Assembly (NCBI GenBank): GCA_026692845.1
Contig: JAPLNM010000033.1
Location: 1 to 64,000 of the forward strand
Length of the DNA: 64,000 bases
Source: Planctomycetota bacterium
GTDB lineage: Bacteria; Planctomycetota; Planctomycetia; Pirellulales; Pirellulaceae
Direction of reading: 5' to 3'
Shown here: in pieces, positions 56,113 to 64,000 of the stretch
Layout of the letters: every line of letters begins with the position of its first letter
Position numbering within the stretch: position 1 is the first letter of the stretch
The notes under the pieces: model-generated
Told to the model about the DNA's origin: nothing
Database searches by the model: none
The model's input: the letters and a program-made list of their open reading frames with translations, nothing else
Translations under genes and position numbers: made by a program

Positions 56113-57777
56113 TTATTCAGCACGTGTGAGTCGAGCAATTCGCAGTATCAGTATCACCAAGCCTGCCGCGCAGATCGACAGTCCAACATACCAACCGTTG
56201 GGGATGAGTTGGAAAGTTTCAAAGCCCGGGGCTTTCATTTCCGCGAGGGCTGTTGCGGCTGGGTTCAGCAGCAGTGCTCGTTCAACGAACACAGGCCCAA
56301 ACGGGTTACCGCGCCCGAGCCAGATCAGCAGCGTACCTGCAAAGAGAAAGAGCAAGACCGCATAGCTCGCGGCCGTCGCCGCTGCGCTGGTTTTTGAGTA
56401 GGCGCTGACACAGGCGCTCAGGATCGTGACCATGGCCGTTGCGATCAGCAGCGAGATAATCACGTTAGAAACTTGTCCGCCGATCGCCGGCTGAATGTAG
56501 CTCATCATGACGTACCCGGGCAATGTCGCCATGAGCAGCAACAGTAGGGTTAAGAAGGTGCTCAAGAGTTTTCCCGAGAGGATTCTCCAAGGCGAGATCG
56601 GCGAGGCTCGCATCAATTGCCAGCCACCGCTCTCGACTTCCGAGGCGATCAGGTTGGCTCCCAGGCTTGGGCCGAGCAACAGCAGAAAGCCGATCTGCAT
56701 GAGTACCATCGACGAAGCGATTCGATCGACGCCCCAGTTGACCGTGCCGGTGGCAGCCACAACCGTCAGCAGGATCGAGACGATGGCTCCGCCGGCAACG
56801 AGGCGGAGCAACCAGTGCAAGCGGCCGAATTTGCGAGTCCGGAATTCCTTGACCATGACCGGATTGAGCCAGAAGGGAATGCCGGATTTTCGTCGGTTCG
56901 GGTCGACCAGATAGGAGAGCCGTCGCAGCCAACTCGACTGCTTTGGGTCGATGACTTTCCCCGCATCCCGAGCGCGGTCCATCATGGTCGGATGGAGTTT
57001 GTACACGGTGGCCAGTGCAAGACCAAGGGTTGACACGGCGCACATGATGAGAAACTCGATCCAGCCTGTACCGATCCCGATGGCTTGCGATTGGCCTTGG
57101 GCGCCTGTGATCTGCTGAAGAGCCGGGATCGGCGAGAGGGTCGTCATCGCTTGAGCGATCCAAGCTTTGAGTCCGGAGAGTTTCCCCACAAGGACGGTGG
57201 GACCAATCGACAGGACGACCAAGCAAAGGAGGATGCCATAGGTCCAGCGAAGGCTCGCATCGATGGATTGCGAGCGGCTCGAAACCCAAAGCCCCAGTGC
57301 GGAATACTGGAATGCCATGCCAAGGAAAATCAGGACTAGCGGTAGGACATTCCCTGCGATGGAGATCCCTCCCATGGCATAGCAAGCGAAAATTGCAGGT
57401 AGGCTTACGGAAAACAGCAGCACGCTCAAGAGAACATTAGCAAGGAGTTTTCCAATGTAGATGACCCATGGTGGCGTTGGGGAGTTAAGCATCAGGACCA
57501 ATGTCCCTTTTTTGCGTTCCGAAACGATGGCCGTCGCGGGAAAGGCCGGAGTGAGCATCATGATCGCTATGGCGATTGCATAAGCGACCGGACGAAAGAC
57601 TTGAATCGACCCTTGACTGACCAGATCGATGGTCGCTTCACGGGGCCATCGCATCAAGACCAGGGTGCAGGAAACGATCGCGACGAGAGCCATGGCGATG
57701 AGCGCTTTGGGGCTGCGCAGACGGCTCGTGAGCTCGCGTTGGAGGATTGGGTTATTGAGCAAAGAGGGTGAATTCAC
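56113..57777 (-). CDS. ABC transporter permease, ABC-2/GldF-like
   Basis: 554 residues with about twelve hydrophobic helices in two halves. The N-terminus LLNNPILQRELTSRLRSPKALIAM and SERKKGTLVLMLNSPTP are typical of ABC-2 permeases. A soluble segment of about 50 residues separates the halves. The second half has an initial basic patch and RASPISPWRILSGKLL, so the gene looks like a fusion of two six-helix permeases. It follows the ATPase by 30 bases. The substrate is not shown; gliding/export relatives are known. Confidence 0.84.
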   Translation of the reverse strand: MNSPSLLNNPILQRELTSRLRSPKALIAMALVAIVSCTLVLMRWPREATIDLVSQGSIQVFRPVAYAIAIAIMMLTPAFPATAIVSERKKGTLVLMLNSPTPPWVIYIGKLLANVLLSVLLFSVSLPAIFACYAMGGISIAGNVLPLVLIFLGMAFQYSALGLWVSSRSQSIDASLRWTYGILLCLVVLSIGPTVLVGKLSGLKAWIAQAMTTLSPIPALQQITGAQGQSQAIGIGTGWIEFLIMCAVSTLGLALATVYKLHPTMMDRARDAGKVIDPKQSSWLRRLSYLVDPNRRKSGIPFWLNPVMVKEFRTRKFGRLHWLLRLVAGGAIVSILLTVVAATGTVNWGVDRIASSMVLMQIGFLLLLGPSLGANLIASEVESGGWQLMRASPISPWRILSGKLLSTFLTLLLLLMATLPGYVMMSYIQPAIGGQVSNVIISLLIATAMVTILSACVSAYSKTSAAATAASYAVLLFLFAGTLLIWLGRGNPFGPVFVERALLLNPAATALAEMKAPGFETFQLIPNGWYVGLSICAAGLVILILRIARLTRAE

Positions 57778-57807
57778 GCCGATGAGCTTTCAAGAGAGGA
57801 TCCGAGA

Positions 57808-58755
57808 TTAATCCTTGCCCGCGACGGAGAGGAACGCATCCTCCAGGTCGCTGGTCAGTTCACGGAATTGGGTCACGGGTAGCTTGGCAGCCACGAGTTG
57901 ATGCAACAGTTCGGCCAGTTCCGGTTCGGTGCGGACGGTGGGAAATCGAAGCGTCAATTCCGCAGGGCTGCTCGTAAGGACTTCAGACTCCAGGAGCAAT
58001 TTACCGAGCACCTGCTCGGCTTGTTCGAGGTGTGCGGCGCTGGCCAACTGGATTTCATAGCTTCGCTGCGGACATAGCGAACTCATCACTTCATCGACTG
58101 AACCGAACGCCCGGAGCTTACCGGCCGTTACGATTGCGACGACGTTGCAAATACGGGCCAATTCCGGAAGGATGTGGCTTGTGACGATCAGCGTTTTGCC
58201 TCGTGATGCGAGTTGCAAAAGCAATTGTCGCATCTCGATACGGGCTTTGGGGTCCAAGCCGTTGGCGGGTTCATCGAGGATGAGAACTTCTGGATCGTGC
58301 AACAAGGTTCTGGCGATTCCCACGCGCTGTTGCATTCCGTGGCTGAGGCTCTCGACAAAACGGTCTTGCATGTAGGTCGTGCTGGTCGTTTCCATAACCT
58401 CTTGAATACGGGCCTTGCGCTGCGAGCCTGGGATCCCAAAGATCGCTCCGAAAAAATCTAGGTATTCATGCACTCGCATGTTGTCATACGAACCGAATTT
58501 GTCTGGCATGTAGCCGACGAGGCGTTTGATTTTGGAAGCATTCTGGCTGCAATCGACCCCGGCGATCGTGGCGGTGCCGGAGGTGGGTTTCGAGAGCCCG
58601 ACGAGGATTTTGATTGTGGTGGTTTTTCCCGCACCGTTGGGTCCGATGAAACCGAGGATTTGGCCTCGATTGACATGGATCGAAAGGTCGCTCAAGGCGG
58701 TAAAATCGCCGTAGCTTTTGGTCAGATTCGTGGTTTCGACGACGGTGTCGCTCAT
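57808..58755 (-). CDS. ABC transporter ATP-binding protein
   Basis: 315 residues. Walker A is GPNGAGKTT (38-46), the signature LSHGMQQR (137-144) and Walker B VLILDEPANGLDP (157-169). It is of the CcmA/GldA/NosF group, which powers ABC-2 type permeases. The C-terminal 90 residues are an extra domain typical of this group. It is preceded by a 62-base gap consisting mainly of a 7-bp repeat, and followed by the permease, so it forms a unit with both neighbours. Confidence 0.95.
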   Translation of the reverse strand: MSDTVVETTNLTKSYGDFTALSDLSIHVNRGQILGFIGPNGAGKTTTIKILVGLSKPTSGTATIAGVDCSQNASKIKRLVGYMPDKFGSYDNMRVHEYLDFFGAIFGIPGSQRKARIQEVMETTSTTYMQDRFVESLSHGMQQRVGIARTLLHDPEVLILDEPANGLDPKARIEMRQLLLQLASRGKTLIVTSHILPELARICNVVAIVTAGKLRAFGSVDEVMSSLCPQRSYEIQLASAAHLEQAEQVLGKLLLESEVLTSSPAELTLRFPTVRTEPELAELLHQLVAAKLPVTQFRELTSDLEDAFLSVAGKD

Positions 58756-58767
58756 GGCGGTTTTTGT

Positions 58768-58812
58768 AGTTTGAAGTTTGAAGTTTGTAGTTTGAAGTTT
58801 GAAGTTTGAAGT
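58768..58812. repeat. 7-bp tandem repeat between the GldG-like gene and the ABC ATPase
   Basis: About six copies of AGTTTGA with one variant (AGTTTGT) fill the intergenic gap. The period is seven, so a change in copy number would alter spacing without preserving frame. It occurs in the leader of the ATPase and likely affects only expression. Confidence 0.9.
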
Positions 58813-58818
58813 CGAGCT

Positions 58819-61356
58819 CTAACGCTTCAGCGGATTGCTCGGCTGGGTTGTTCCGTGGACTTTGAGCCGCAGATGCTTGATCCGCCAAGGGATCGAGCTT
58901 CCTGGTTCTTGGTCTTCGGCCACTTCCAAGCGGAGCGTCAGGAGTCCATCTTGGAATTCCCCGAGCAGGTCAGGATCGGTGTTGGAGGCTTTCCAGGGCA
59001 AGGAGGGGCCGTCGAAACTGATGATTTCAACCAAGGATTTGTCTGAAGATCGAAGCCATGAGAGTTTGACTTTGCGACGGGGGGCTTGGAGGTCCCAATC
59101 GAAGTCGATTTGGGTGACTTGGATTGGGAGGACTTCAACCGGGAGTCGGAATTCCAAGCTAGATTCGGCGCGGTTGGAGGATTGACTGATCCATCGTCCG
59201 GTACCTTCGAGAAACACCGGTGAGGAGTTTCCGTCGCGAGCGATTTTGATATCGATGAATGGGTAAGGGATAGTAAACAGCTCACCAGCCTCTGGGCGTT
59301 GGAGCGTCAAGGGCATGGAGACCAGGGCGACTCCACGGCGTTGGATGTCGGAGTTCCATTGGGGGCCTTGTTCGAACAAGTCGGTCCAACCCATCACGAT
59401 ACGCGAAAGGGTTTGTGTTCGATCGTTCGATTCGAGAGCTTTTCGATAAATGGCACTTCGGCGTCGTTGTTCATCCCCGACGATCGCATCCAAGGTCCAT
59501 CGTTCGCCCTCGGCGGGAAAGGAGCCGTCGATGAGGATTTGCGAATCGGTGACCGCATCGCCCGAGACCTCAGCGCCCAAGACCGGAGCGCCAGGCACGT
59601 AGGCGATGACAGGATTTTGTAGGTTGGATGGAAGATTGGTTGGCAATCGAATCACAACACCTTCCTTGGTGAATCGACCTTCGGCGAATGCTTGTAGGTC
59701 CGGCAGTGATGATTCGGTCTGGTATCTCCAGGTTCCGGTGGGCCAAGCCTCGTTGCTCAATCGCCAGCTTTGGAGGTCTTCGGTCAGGAGCGTTTTGATC
59801 CCGGTTTGGATTTTAGGGTCTGGAACCGCGTAGCCTAGCTTCTTGCTTTGGAGGTCCATCGCGGCGCCTTGCGGCAGGTAAACGGCGGCCGACTCTTTGA
59901 GTATAGCGCCGCTTTTGGACTCGAGTTGCACCCATTGGAATAGCGAGACCATCGCTGGAATATCGCGTTTTTGCGACCAAGCCAAATAGGTCAGGGGAAT
60001 CGATGCGACCAAGGCTAACGCAGGGGCGATCCAGCCCATGGCTTTGGCATCGCTTGCCGTCAGCCGCCAGATGCTTATCCCTATCAAAGCCGTGCAAAAG
60101 GAAAGAAGGATCGCAGCGACGAGTCCGCGCGAGACCACCGGGTTACCGATTCGTTCTAGCGGATAATCGAGATCTTTGAGCGATACGATATTCGCCGCAC
60201 GCTTGACTTGCACGGTATCGATGATACTGCGAGCCCAGGGGCGTAATTCATAGTCCGAGCGGAAGAACGGGTCCTCGCTCGATTGCACTTTCCGTGGTTT
60301 GATCCAAGCACTGCTTTCGAGGGCCGTGAGAATCAACTCTCCTCGACCAATGGGCATTACCAAAGAGGCAGGCCAACCGTCGATTCGGTGGCCGACAGTT
60401 CCGCCTTGATGCATCAATCGCTTGAAGATCACTGGGTCTTCAAGGACCACCCGTGCGTCTTGTTCTTGGATCGATGGCCCCGTTGGATCGACCAGAAAGT
60501 TGGTCATTTTGACCGAGTCGACCGTGCGCAGTTGCTGGTTCGGTTCGAGCAGCGGTTGGAGGTCCTGGGTATCGATCGAGTCGAGCATGACCCAGATCCG
60601 TCCTCCGGAATTCAGGAAGGTTTTGAGTGTTCCGACGGTTGCCGCATCGCGCAGCGGAGCGGGTTCGGCGAGCATCAGCAGATCGGTGTTCTTCCAATCG
60701 TTTTGATTGATAGGAAACTGGATCCCGTCGAGCCCGATAGCCTCTTTGCTCAGTTCGCCATCGACGCGACTGGCCATTGCCAATTCGTAAGTTGTCAGTG
60801 GGAACGTTTTTTCCCATCGCCAATCCAGAGGTGGTGCAAGTTCCCTGCCAAGGGCCGAAGCCGCGACGACGGGAAGTTTTGGGCCTCGGAAGACGGTCAC
60901 TTTGCGGACAGCCGGTTCATCGCCCACGACCGAAAGTACTTCCCTGCCGGCAACCATCGTATAGAGGGAGGCTTCGACCTCGAACCTCGCCTCGGGCAGG
61001 GGGATCCGTGGACGGACGGTGATCTCACAACTTCGAATCTGTTGGGGTTCAACCGTGATTCGATGGCGATCATCATCGGTCACATTTCCAGCGATCCGTG
61101 CCGAGACAAATCCAGTGAGGGTTTCTTTGGAACCGTTTCTAACATTGCATCGGATGACAATGAGCGGATCGCCGATGAGCATGCTTCGGGGCGATAGGCT
61201 AGCCGAATCGAGCGTTAGGCCTTCGATGCCACTTGAGGCAGCGAATTGCAAATCCTCCTGTTGGGCAGTGCCAACGGACGACGGCAAGAGAGATAGGATC
61301 AAAAGCAGGCACAGCGCAGGGAGGCCGCTGAGGGTAGGCATCGGAGAAGATTTCAT
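58819..61356 (-). CDS. GldG-like envelope protein of an ABC system
   Basis: 845 residues with signal sequence (LCLLLILSLLPSSVGTA). The N-terminal Ig/CARDB-like region (about 40-150) is followed by a segment that resembles the GATase-like fold of GldG-type proteins (DLLMLAEPAPLRDAATVG, then GGRIWVML). Two membrane helices (about 418-440 and 448-470) divide the protein; the C-terminal part is beta-rich and periplasmic. It is upstream of an ABC ATPase and permease, as in gliding and similar ABC units. Family membership is inferred from layout, not from a firm motif. Confidence 0.7.
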   Translation of the reverse strand: MKSSPMPTLSGLPALCLLLILSLLPSSVGTAQQEDLQFAASSGIEGLTLDSASLSPRSMLIGDPLIVIRCNVRNGSKETLTGFVSARIAGNVTDDDRHRITVEPQQIRSCEITVRPRIPLPEARFEVEASLYTMVAGREVLSVVGDEPAVRKVTVFRGPKLPVVAASALGRELAPPLDWRWEKTFPLTTYELAMASRVDGELSKEAIGLDGIQFPINQNDWKNTDLLMLAEPAPLRDAATVGTLKTFLNSGGRIWVMLDSIDTQDLQPLLEPNQQLRTVDSVKMTNFLVDPTGPSIQEQDARVVLEDPVIFKRLMHQGGTVGHRIDGWPASLVMPIGRGELILTALESSAWIKPRKVQSSEDPFFRSDYELRPWARSIIDTVQVKRAANIVSLKDLDYPLERIGNPVVSRGLVAAILLSFCTALIGISIWRLTASDAKAMGWIAPALALVASIPLTYLAWSQKRDIPAMVSLFQWVQLESKSGAILKESAAVYLPQGAAMDLQSKKLGYAVPDPKIQTGIKTLLTEDLQSWRLSNEAWPTGTWRYQTESSLPDLQAFAEGRFTKEGVVIRLPTNLPSNLQNPVIAYVPGAPVLGAEVSGDAVTDSQILIDGSFPAEGERWTLDAIVGDEQRRRSAIYRKALESNDRTQTLSRIVMGWTDLFEQGPQWNSDIQRRGVALVSMPLTLQRPEAGELFTIPYPFIDIKIARDGNSSPVFLEGTGRWISQSSNRAESSLEFRLPVEVLPIQVTQIDFDWDLQAPRRKVKLSWLRSSDKSLVEIISFDGPSLPWKASNTDPDLLGEFQDGLLTLRLEVAEDQEPGSSIPWRIKHLRLKVHGTTQPSNPLKR

Positions 61357-61427
61357 CTTGGATTGGTCGTGAGGAGGGCTCGGAAGAGAGTATCAATGTA
61401 TCAGATTTCGATGAGCGGAACCCTCAC

Positions 61428-62153
61428 CTAGTACGTCCCTTCGATAGAGTTTTTTCCTCGTTGGTAGAGGTCGCCTAAGGAAGTAGCGACCGCCCTAACG
61501 GCTTGCTCTTCGCTCCAGTTCCGGTAGTCCTCGGGTGGGATCGGCTTGCCAAAAACTACAGCGATCGGTTTCGGAAAGATCCACTTCGATCCCTTGGGCA
61601 TGCACTCGAAAGCACCGACGATCGCCACGGGGATCAACGGGACATCGGACCGTTTGGCGATCGGAAAAAATCCGGGTTTCACAACCCCAATCGCGCCATC
61701 CTGGGTTCGAGTCCCCTCGGGGAACAACAGGACCACCTTTCCAGAACGCAATCTTGAGAGCATCTCCCGCAAGCCGCTAAGGCCACCGCGTTCCCGATCG
61801 ATTTCAATCGAGTCGAGTGTTTTCAGCAATAAGGAGAAAGCTGGATTCCTGAAAAGCGTGCTTCTTGCGAGGAAGTTTAGGTTGCGGTTGCAAGCCAGAC
61901 CGACCAAGATCGGGTCGAGACCTGACTGATGCGTCGAGAGGAGCATTCCACCCCCTTGGCTAGGAACATGGTGTCGACCATCGACCCGAATGCGAAACCA
62001 CAACACACACAGCATTCTTGCGATCAATCGCAGGACGCGATAGACGATGCGTCGCGCGATAAGACTCAGTTGGCTTTCGCTCCCCTTGGGTTTCTTTTTG
62101 GCGGTGTTTTCCGCTGCTGTGTTCGCTTGATCCGATAGGGTTTGGTCGCTCAT
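61428..62153 (-). CDS. plsC: 1-acyl-sn-glycerol-3-phosphate acyltransferase
   Basis: 241 residues. It makes phosphatidic acid from lysophosphatidic acid at the membrane. The catalytic HxxxxD box is HQSGLD (75-80), and the acceptor-binding block is LLFPEGTRTQDG. The N-terminal 30 residues are a polar extension with Lys-rich patch, followed by a hydrophobic helix. It overlaps the cmk stop as ATGA; this cmk-plsC coupling is common in bacteria. Confidence 0.92.
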   Translation of the reverse strand: MSDQTLSDQANTAAENTAKKKPKGSESQLSLIARRIVYRVLRLIARMLCVLWFRIRVDGRHHVPSQGGGMLLSTHQSGLDPILVGLACNRNLNFLARSTLFRNPAFSLLLKTLDSIEIDRERGGLSGLREMLSRLRSGKVVLLFPEGTRTQDGAIGVVKPGFFPIAKRSDVPLIPVAIVGAFECMPKGSKWIFPKPIAVVFGKPIPPEDYRNWSEEQAVRAVATSLGDLYQRGKNSIEGTY

Positions 62154-62827
62154 TTCGTAACCGATTCGCTAGTGTTATCGACGATACGCAAGCGAACGAT
62201 TTCGAGCAGTTTGTCGTGAACTTGCTGCTCGCTCATGCCGTCGGTACCAACGACAAAGGCATCGGGAGCGGCGATCAAAGGCCCGGCAAGTCGATTCGAG
62301 TCATTCTCGTCTCGCTGGTTTTGTTGTCGCAGGATTTCGTCGTAATCGGCATCGATGCCGATTACGAGGAGTTGTTGGTAGCGTCTCCTGGCTCGTTCCT
62401 CGGGAGTAGCCGTCAGAAAGATTTTGCACTCGGCGTCTGGGAACGCTACGGTGCCTTGGTCTCTGCCCTCGGTCACGCAATCTTGCCCGGCGCAGATACG
62501 GCGTTGCTGCTGGACCATAAGGGCTCGGATTTCAGGATTTTCAGCGATCGGTTTGATCGATTTCGCGACTGCGGGGGTTCGAATCTGGCGCGTCACGTCG
62601 ATTTGATTCAGTGCGACGGATCCTTTGGCTAGATCGATTTGACAGCACTGGGCCATATCAAGGGTTGCGGCTGGATCTTCCAGATCGACCTGGGCCTGCA
62701 TGCACGCAAGAGTAATGCATCGATACATCGCCCCTGTGTCCAGGAAGAAGAACCCTAGGGTCTCGGCGAGCTTCAGGGCAACGGAGCTTTTTCCGGCCCC
62801 CGCAGGACCGTCGATTGTCACGATCAT
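62150..62827 (-). CDS. cmk: cytidylate kinase
   Basis: 225 residues, a normal length. It phosphorylates CMP and dCMP. The P-loop GPAGAGKSS (7-15), the DTGAMYR substrate block (31-37) and the arginine-rich RARRRYQQL lid region are as in bacterial Cmk. The start ATG is at 62827, 140 bases from the divergent peptidase gene. rpsA, which often follows cmk, is not here; plsC takes its place. Confidence 0.95.
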   Translation of the reverse strand: MIVTIDGPAGAGKSSVALKLAETLGFFFLDTGAMYRCITLACMQAQVDLEDPAATLDMAQCCQIDLAKGSVALNQIDVTRQIRTPAVAKSIKPIAENPEIRALMVQQQRRICAGQDCVTEGRDQGTVAFPDAECKIFLTATPEERARRRYQQLLVIGIDADYDEILRQQNQRDENDSNRLAGPLIAAPDAFVVGTDGMSEQQVHDKLLEIVRLRIVDNTSESVTK

Positions 62828-62966
62828 CTAGGTTTCTGATTAGAATGGCGAAGTGTCCATGGGAATATTGCGACGGAACGTCAGTTTAACGAACACTGCG
62901 TTTCGATCAAAACGGATTCCTAGATGGTTTCGGATCGATCATCTACTTCTATTTCTCTACATCACT

Positions 62967-64000
62967 ATGGCTATTCGATTTATGCGGCGAGAATCGCGTT
63001 GGTTTCGCTTCGTTTCACTCAGGAATTGGGCAGGTTTTGGGATGCTTTCGATCGCAGGGGGCATTTTTTCGCCGCCGATAGCAGCGCAGGACAAAGCTCC
63101 CGAAGCTCCTGCTCAAGCGTCTCAGGAAGCACCGCCGGCGGTGGTTCCAAGTCCTTCGGAGCAAAAGCCCGCTGAAGAAAAACAGCCCGCTGAAGAAAAA
63201 CAAGACGATAAGACGGAAGACAAGAAGCAGCAGAAAGCTCCCGCAAAAAAGCAGGTACGCGTGTTGGCACTCAGTGGCGAGTATGTCGACTTGCCAGGAT
63301 CCGCCGGTTTAAATCCGACGGATCTGATCCTCGGTGGTGGGCTTGGGAAGCCCAAAGCATTCTATAAACTCTGCGATTACCTCGATGAGCTTAGCCATGA
63401 GGAGTTGGTTACCCACGTGGTTTTTGACCTTTCCTCCCCTTCGTTGTCGATGAATCCGGCGCAGTTGGACGAGTTTTCGCGACATCTGCAGCACCTGCGC
63501 GGTCACTCAAAGAAGTGCATCGCCTGGTTGGAATCGGCAAGCAACGTGCACCTGTCGATCGCATCGGGTTGTGACGAGATTCTAATGGCAGACCTCGGGG
63601 GCATCGACATGCCATCGTCGTCGATGGAGACGATGTTCTACCGCGATGCGATGAACTTGCTGGGTATCCAAGCCTCGGTCACGCGGGCCGGAGACTTCAA
63701 AGGTGCCGTCGAACCGTACGTCAACTCGGTGATGTCTAAGCATCTCAAGGAGCATTACCTAGCGATGCTCGAGTCGATCAACAACGCACAGATTTCCAGG
63801 ATTTCCAAAGGGCGAGGACTTTCTATCGGTGCGGTTCGAGAGCTCCAGAAGCAACGAATCATTCTGCCTGCGGAAGCGCTAGCGAGCCGATTGGTCGACC
63901 GACTGGTGCCTTACGGTTCCTTGCGAAAAACGGTGATGGATAGTCTTGGAGATAGCTATGAATGGACCATGCCCAAGGCGAAGCCGAAGAAAGAGATCTC
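62967..64000 (+). CDS. SppA-like signal peptide peptidase (S49 family), 3' end missing
   Basis: A frame open from ATG 62967 to the window end, at least 344 residues. The N-terminus has a signal peptide or anchor (about 18-40), then a low-complexity Pro/Glu/Lys-rich linker to about residue 96, partly made by an 18-bp duplication (63168-63203, PAEEKQ). The rest matches the N-terminal domain of SppA-type S49 proteases: VVFDLSSP, LSIASGCDEILMADLG and RAGDFKGAVEP, which holds the likely catalytic Lys245. The Ser normally lies in the second domain, which is beyond the window. The start codon might also be ATG at 62982. Confidence 0.8.
   Translation, partial: MAIRFMRRESRWFRFVSLRNWAGFGMLSIAGGIFSPPIAAQDKAPEAPAQASQEAPPAVVPSPSEQKPAEEKQPAEEKQDDKTEDKKQQKAPAKKQVRVLALSGEYVDLPGSAGLNPTDLILGGGLGKPKAFYKLCDYLDELSHEELVTHVVFDLSSPSLSMNPAQLDEFSRHLQHLRGHSKKCIAWLESASNVHLSIASGCDEILMADLGGIDMPSSSMETMFYRDAMNLLGIQASVTRAGDFKGAVEPYVNSVMSKHLKEHYLAMLESINNAQISRISKGRGLSIGAVRELQKQRIILPAEALASRLVDRLVPYGSLRKTVMDSLGDSYEWTMPKAKPKKEI

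Overview
The window looks like a chromosomal segment of a planctomycete, most likely of the Pirellula/Rhodopirellula group. Several gene families support this: a giant PVC-type haem-binding CxxCH protein, a DUF1592/DUF1552 gene pair, a BBP7-type beta-barrel protein, planctomycete leucine-rich-repeat and HEAT proteins, a BatA/DUF58/VWA/DUF4175-type operon, and copies of a hairpin whose translation contains DWKSVV. Ribosome binding sites are weak or missing at many genes. Translational coupling through ATGA, GTGA or TGATG overlaps is very common. No tRNA, rRNA or CRISPR array was recognised. Family names come from motif recognition alone; no database search was possible.

Layout. 1-4.2 kb: the 3' part of rpoC, an overlapping THUMP-like methyltransferase and bioD. 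4.3-6.5 kb: a DUF4239 membrane protein with an orphan UrtA-like lipoprotein. 6.5-17.0 kb, minus strand: haem/HEAT protein, esterase, RNase HII-like protein, a 1027-residue secreted protein, an HpcH/HpaI aldolase and a 2-hydroxyacid dehydrogenase. 17.1-20.5 kb: a coiled-coil membrane protein, a secreted alpha/beta hydrolase and a hairpin repeat cluster. 20.5-32.1 kb: a tightly coupled operon (DUF58, BatA-type VWA, VWA/GATase-like, 1985-residue DUF4175-like) with no MoxR ATPase beside it. 32.3-35.3 kb: divergent alanine dehydrogenase and an atypical Nramp-family transporter. 35.3-43.9 kb: LRR protein, GlgX, EboE, RluA, a trypsin-like protease with a PA14-like tail, and a gamma-glutamylcyclotransferase. 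43.9-47 kb: a REP-associated tyrosine transposase (RAYT) between two arrays of about seven related 67-76 bp repeats. 47.2-54.4 kb: BBP7 protein, pterin carbinolamine dehydratase, DUF1592/DUF1552 pair and an acyltransferase. 54.4-61.4 kb: an ABC system (GldG-like membrane protein, ATPase, permease) followed by a HEAT protein. 61.4-64 kb: plsC, cmk and a truncated SppA-like peptidase gene.

Many neighbours appear to be co-expressed modules: the VWA operon is linked by 4-base overlaps, cmk-plsC by a 4-base overlap, and DUF1592-DUF1552 by a GTGA overlap. The two most unusual features are the RAYT locus, where the hairpin potential differs in sequence between the two arrays but is kept by paired changes, and the many short perfect tandem duplications. 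At least eight genes carry in-frame duplications, and several 5' leaders carry duplications of other lengths, including one that contains a start codon.
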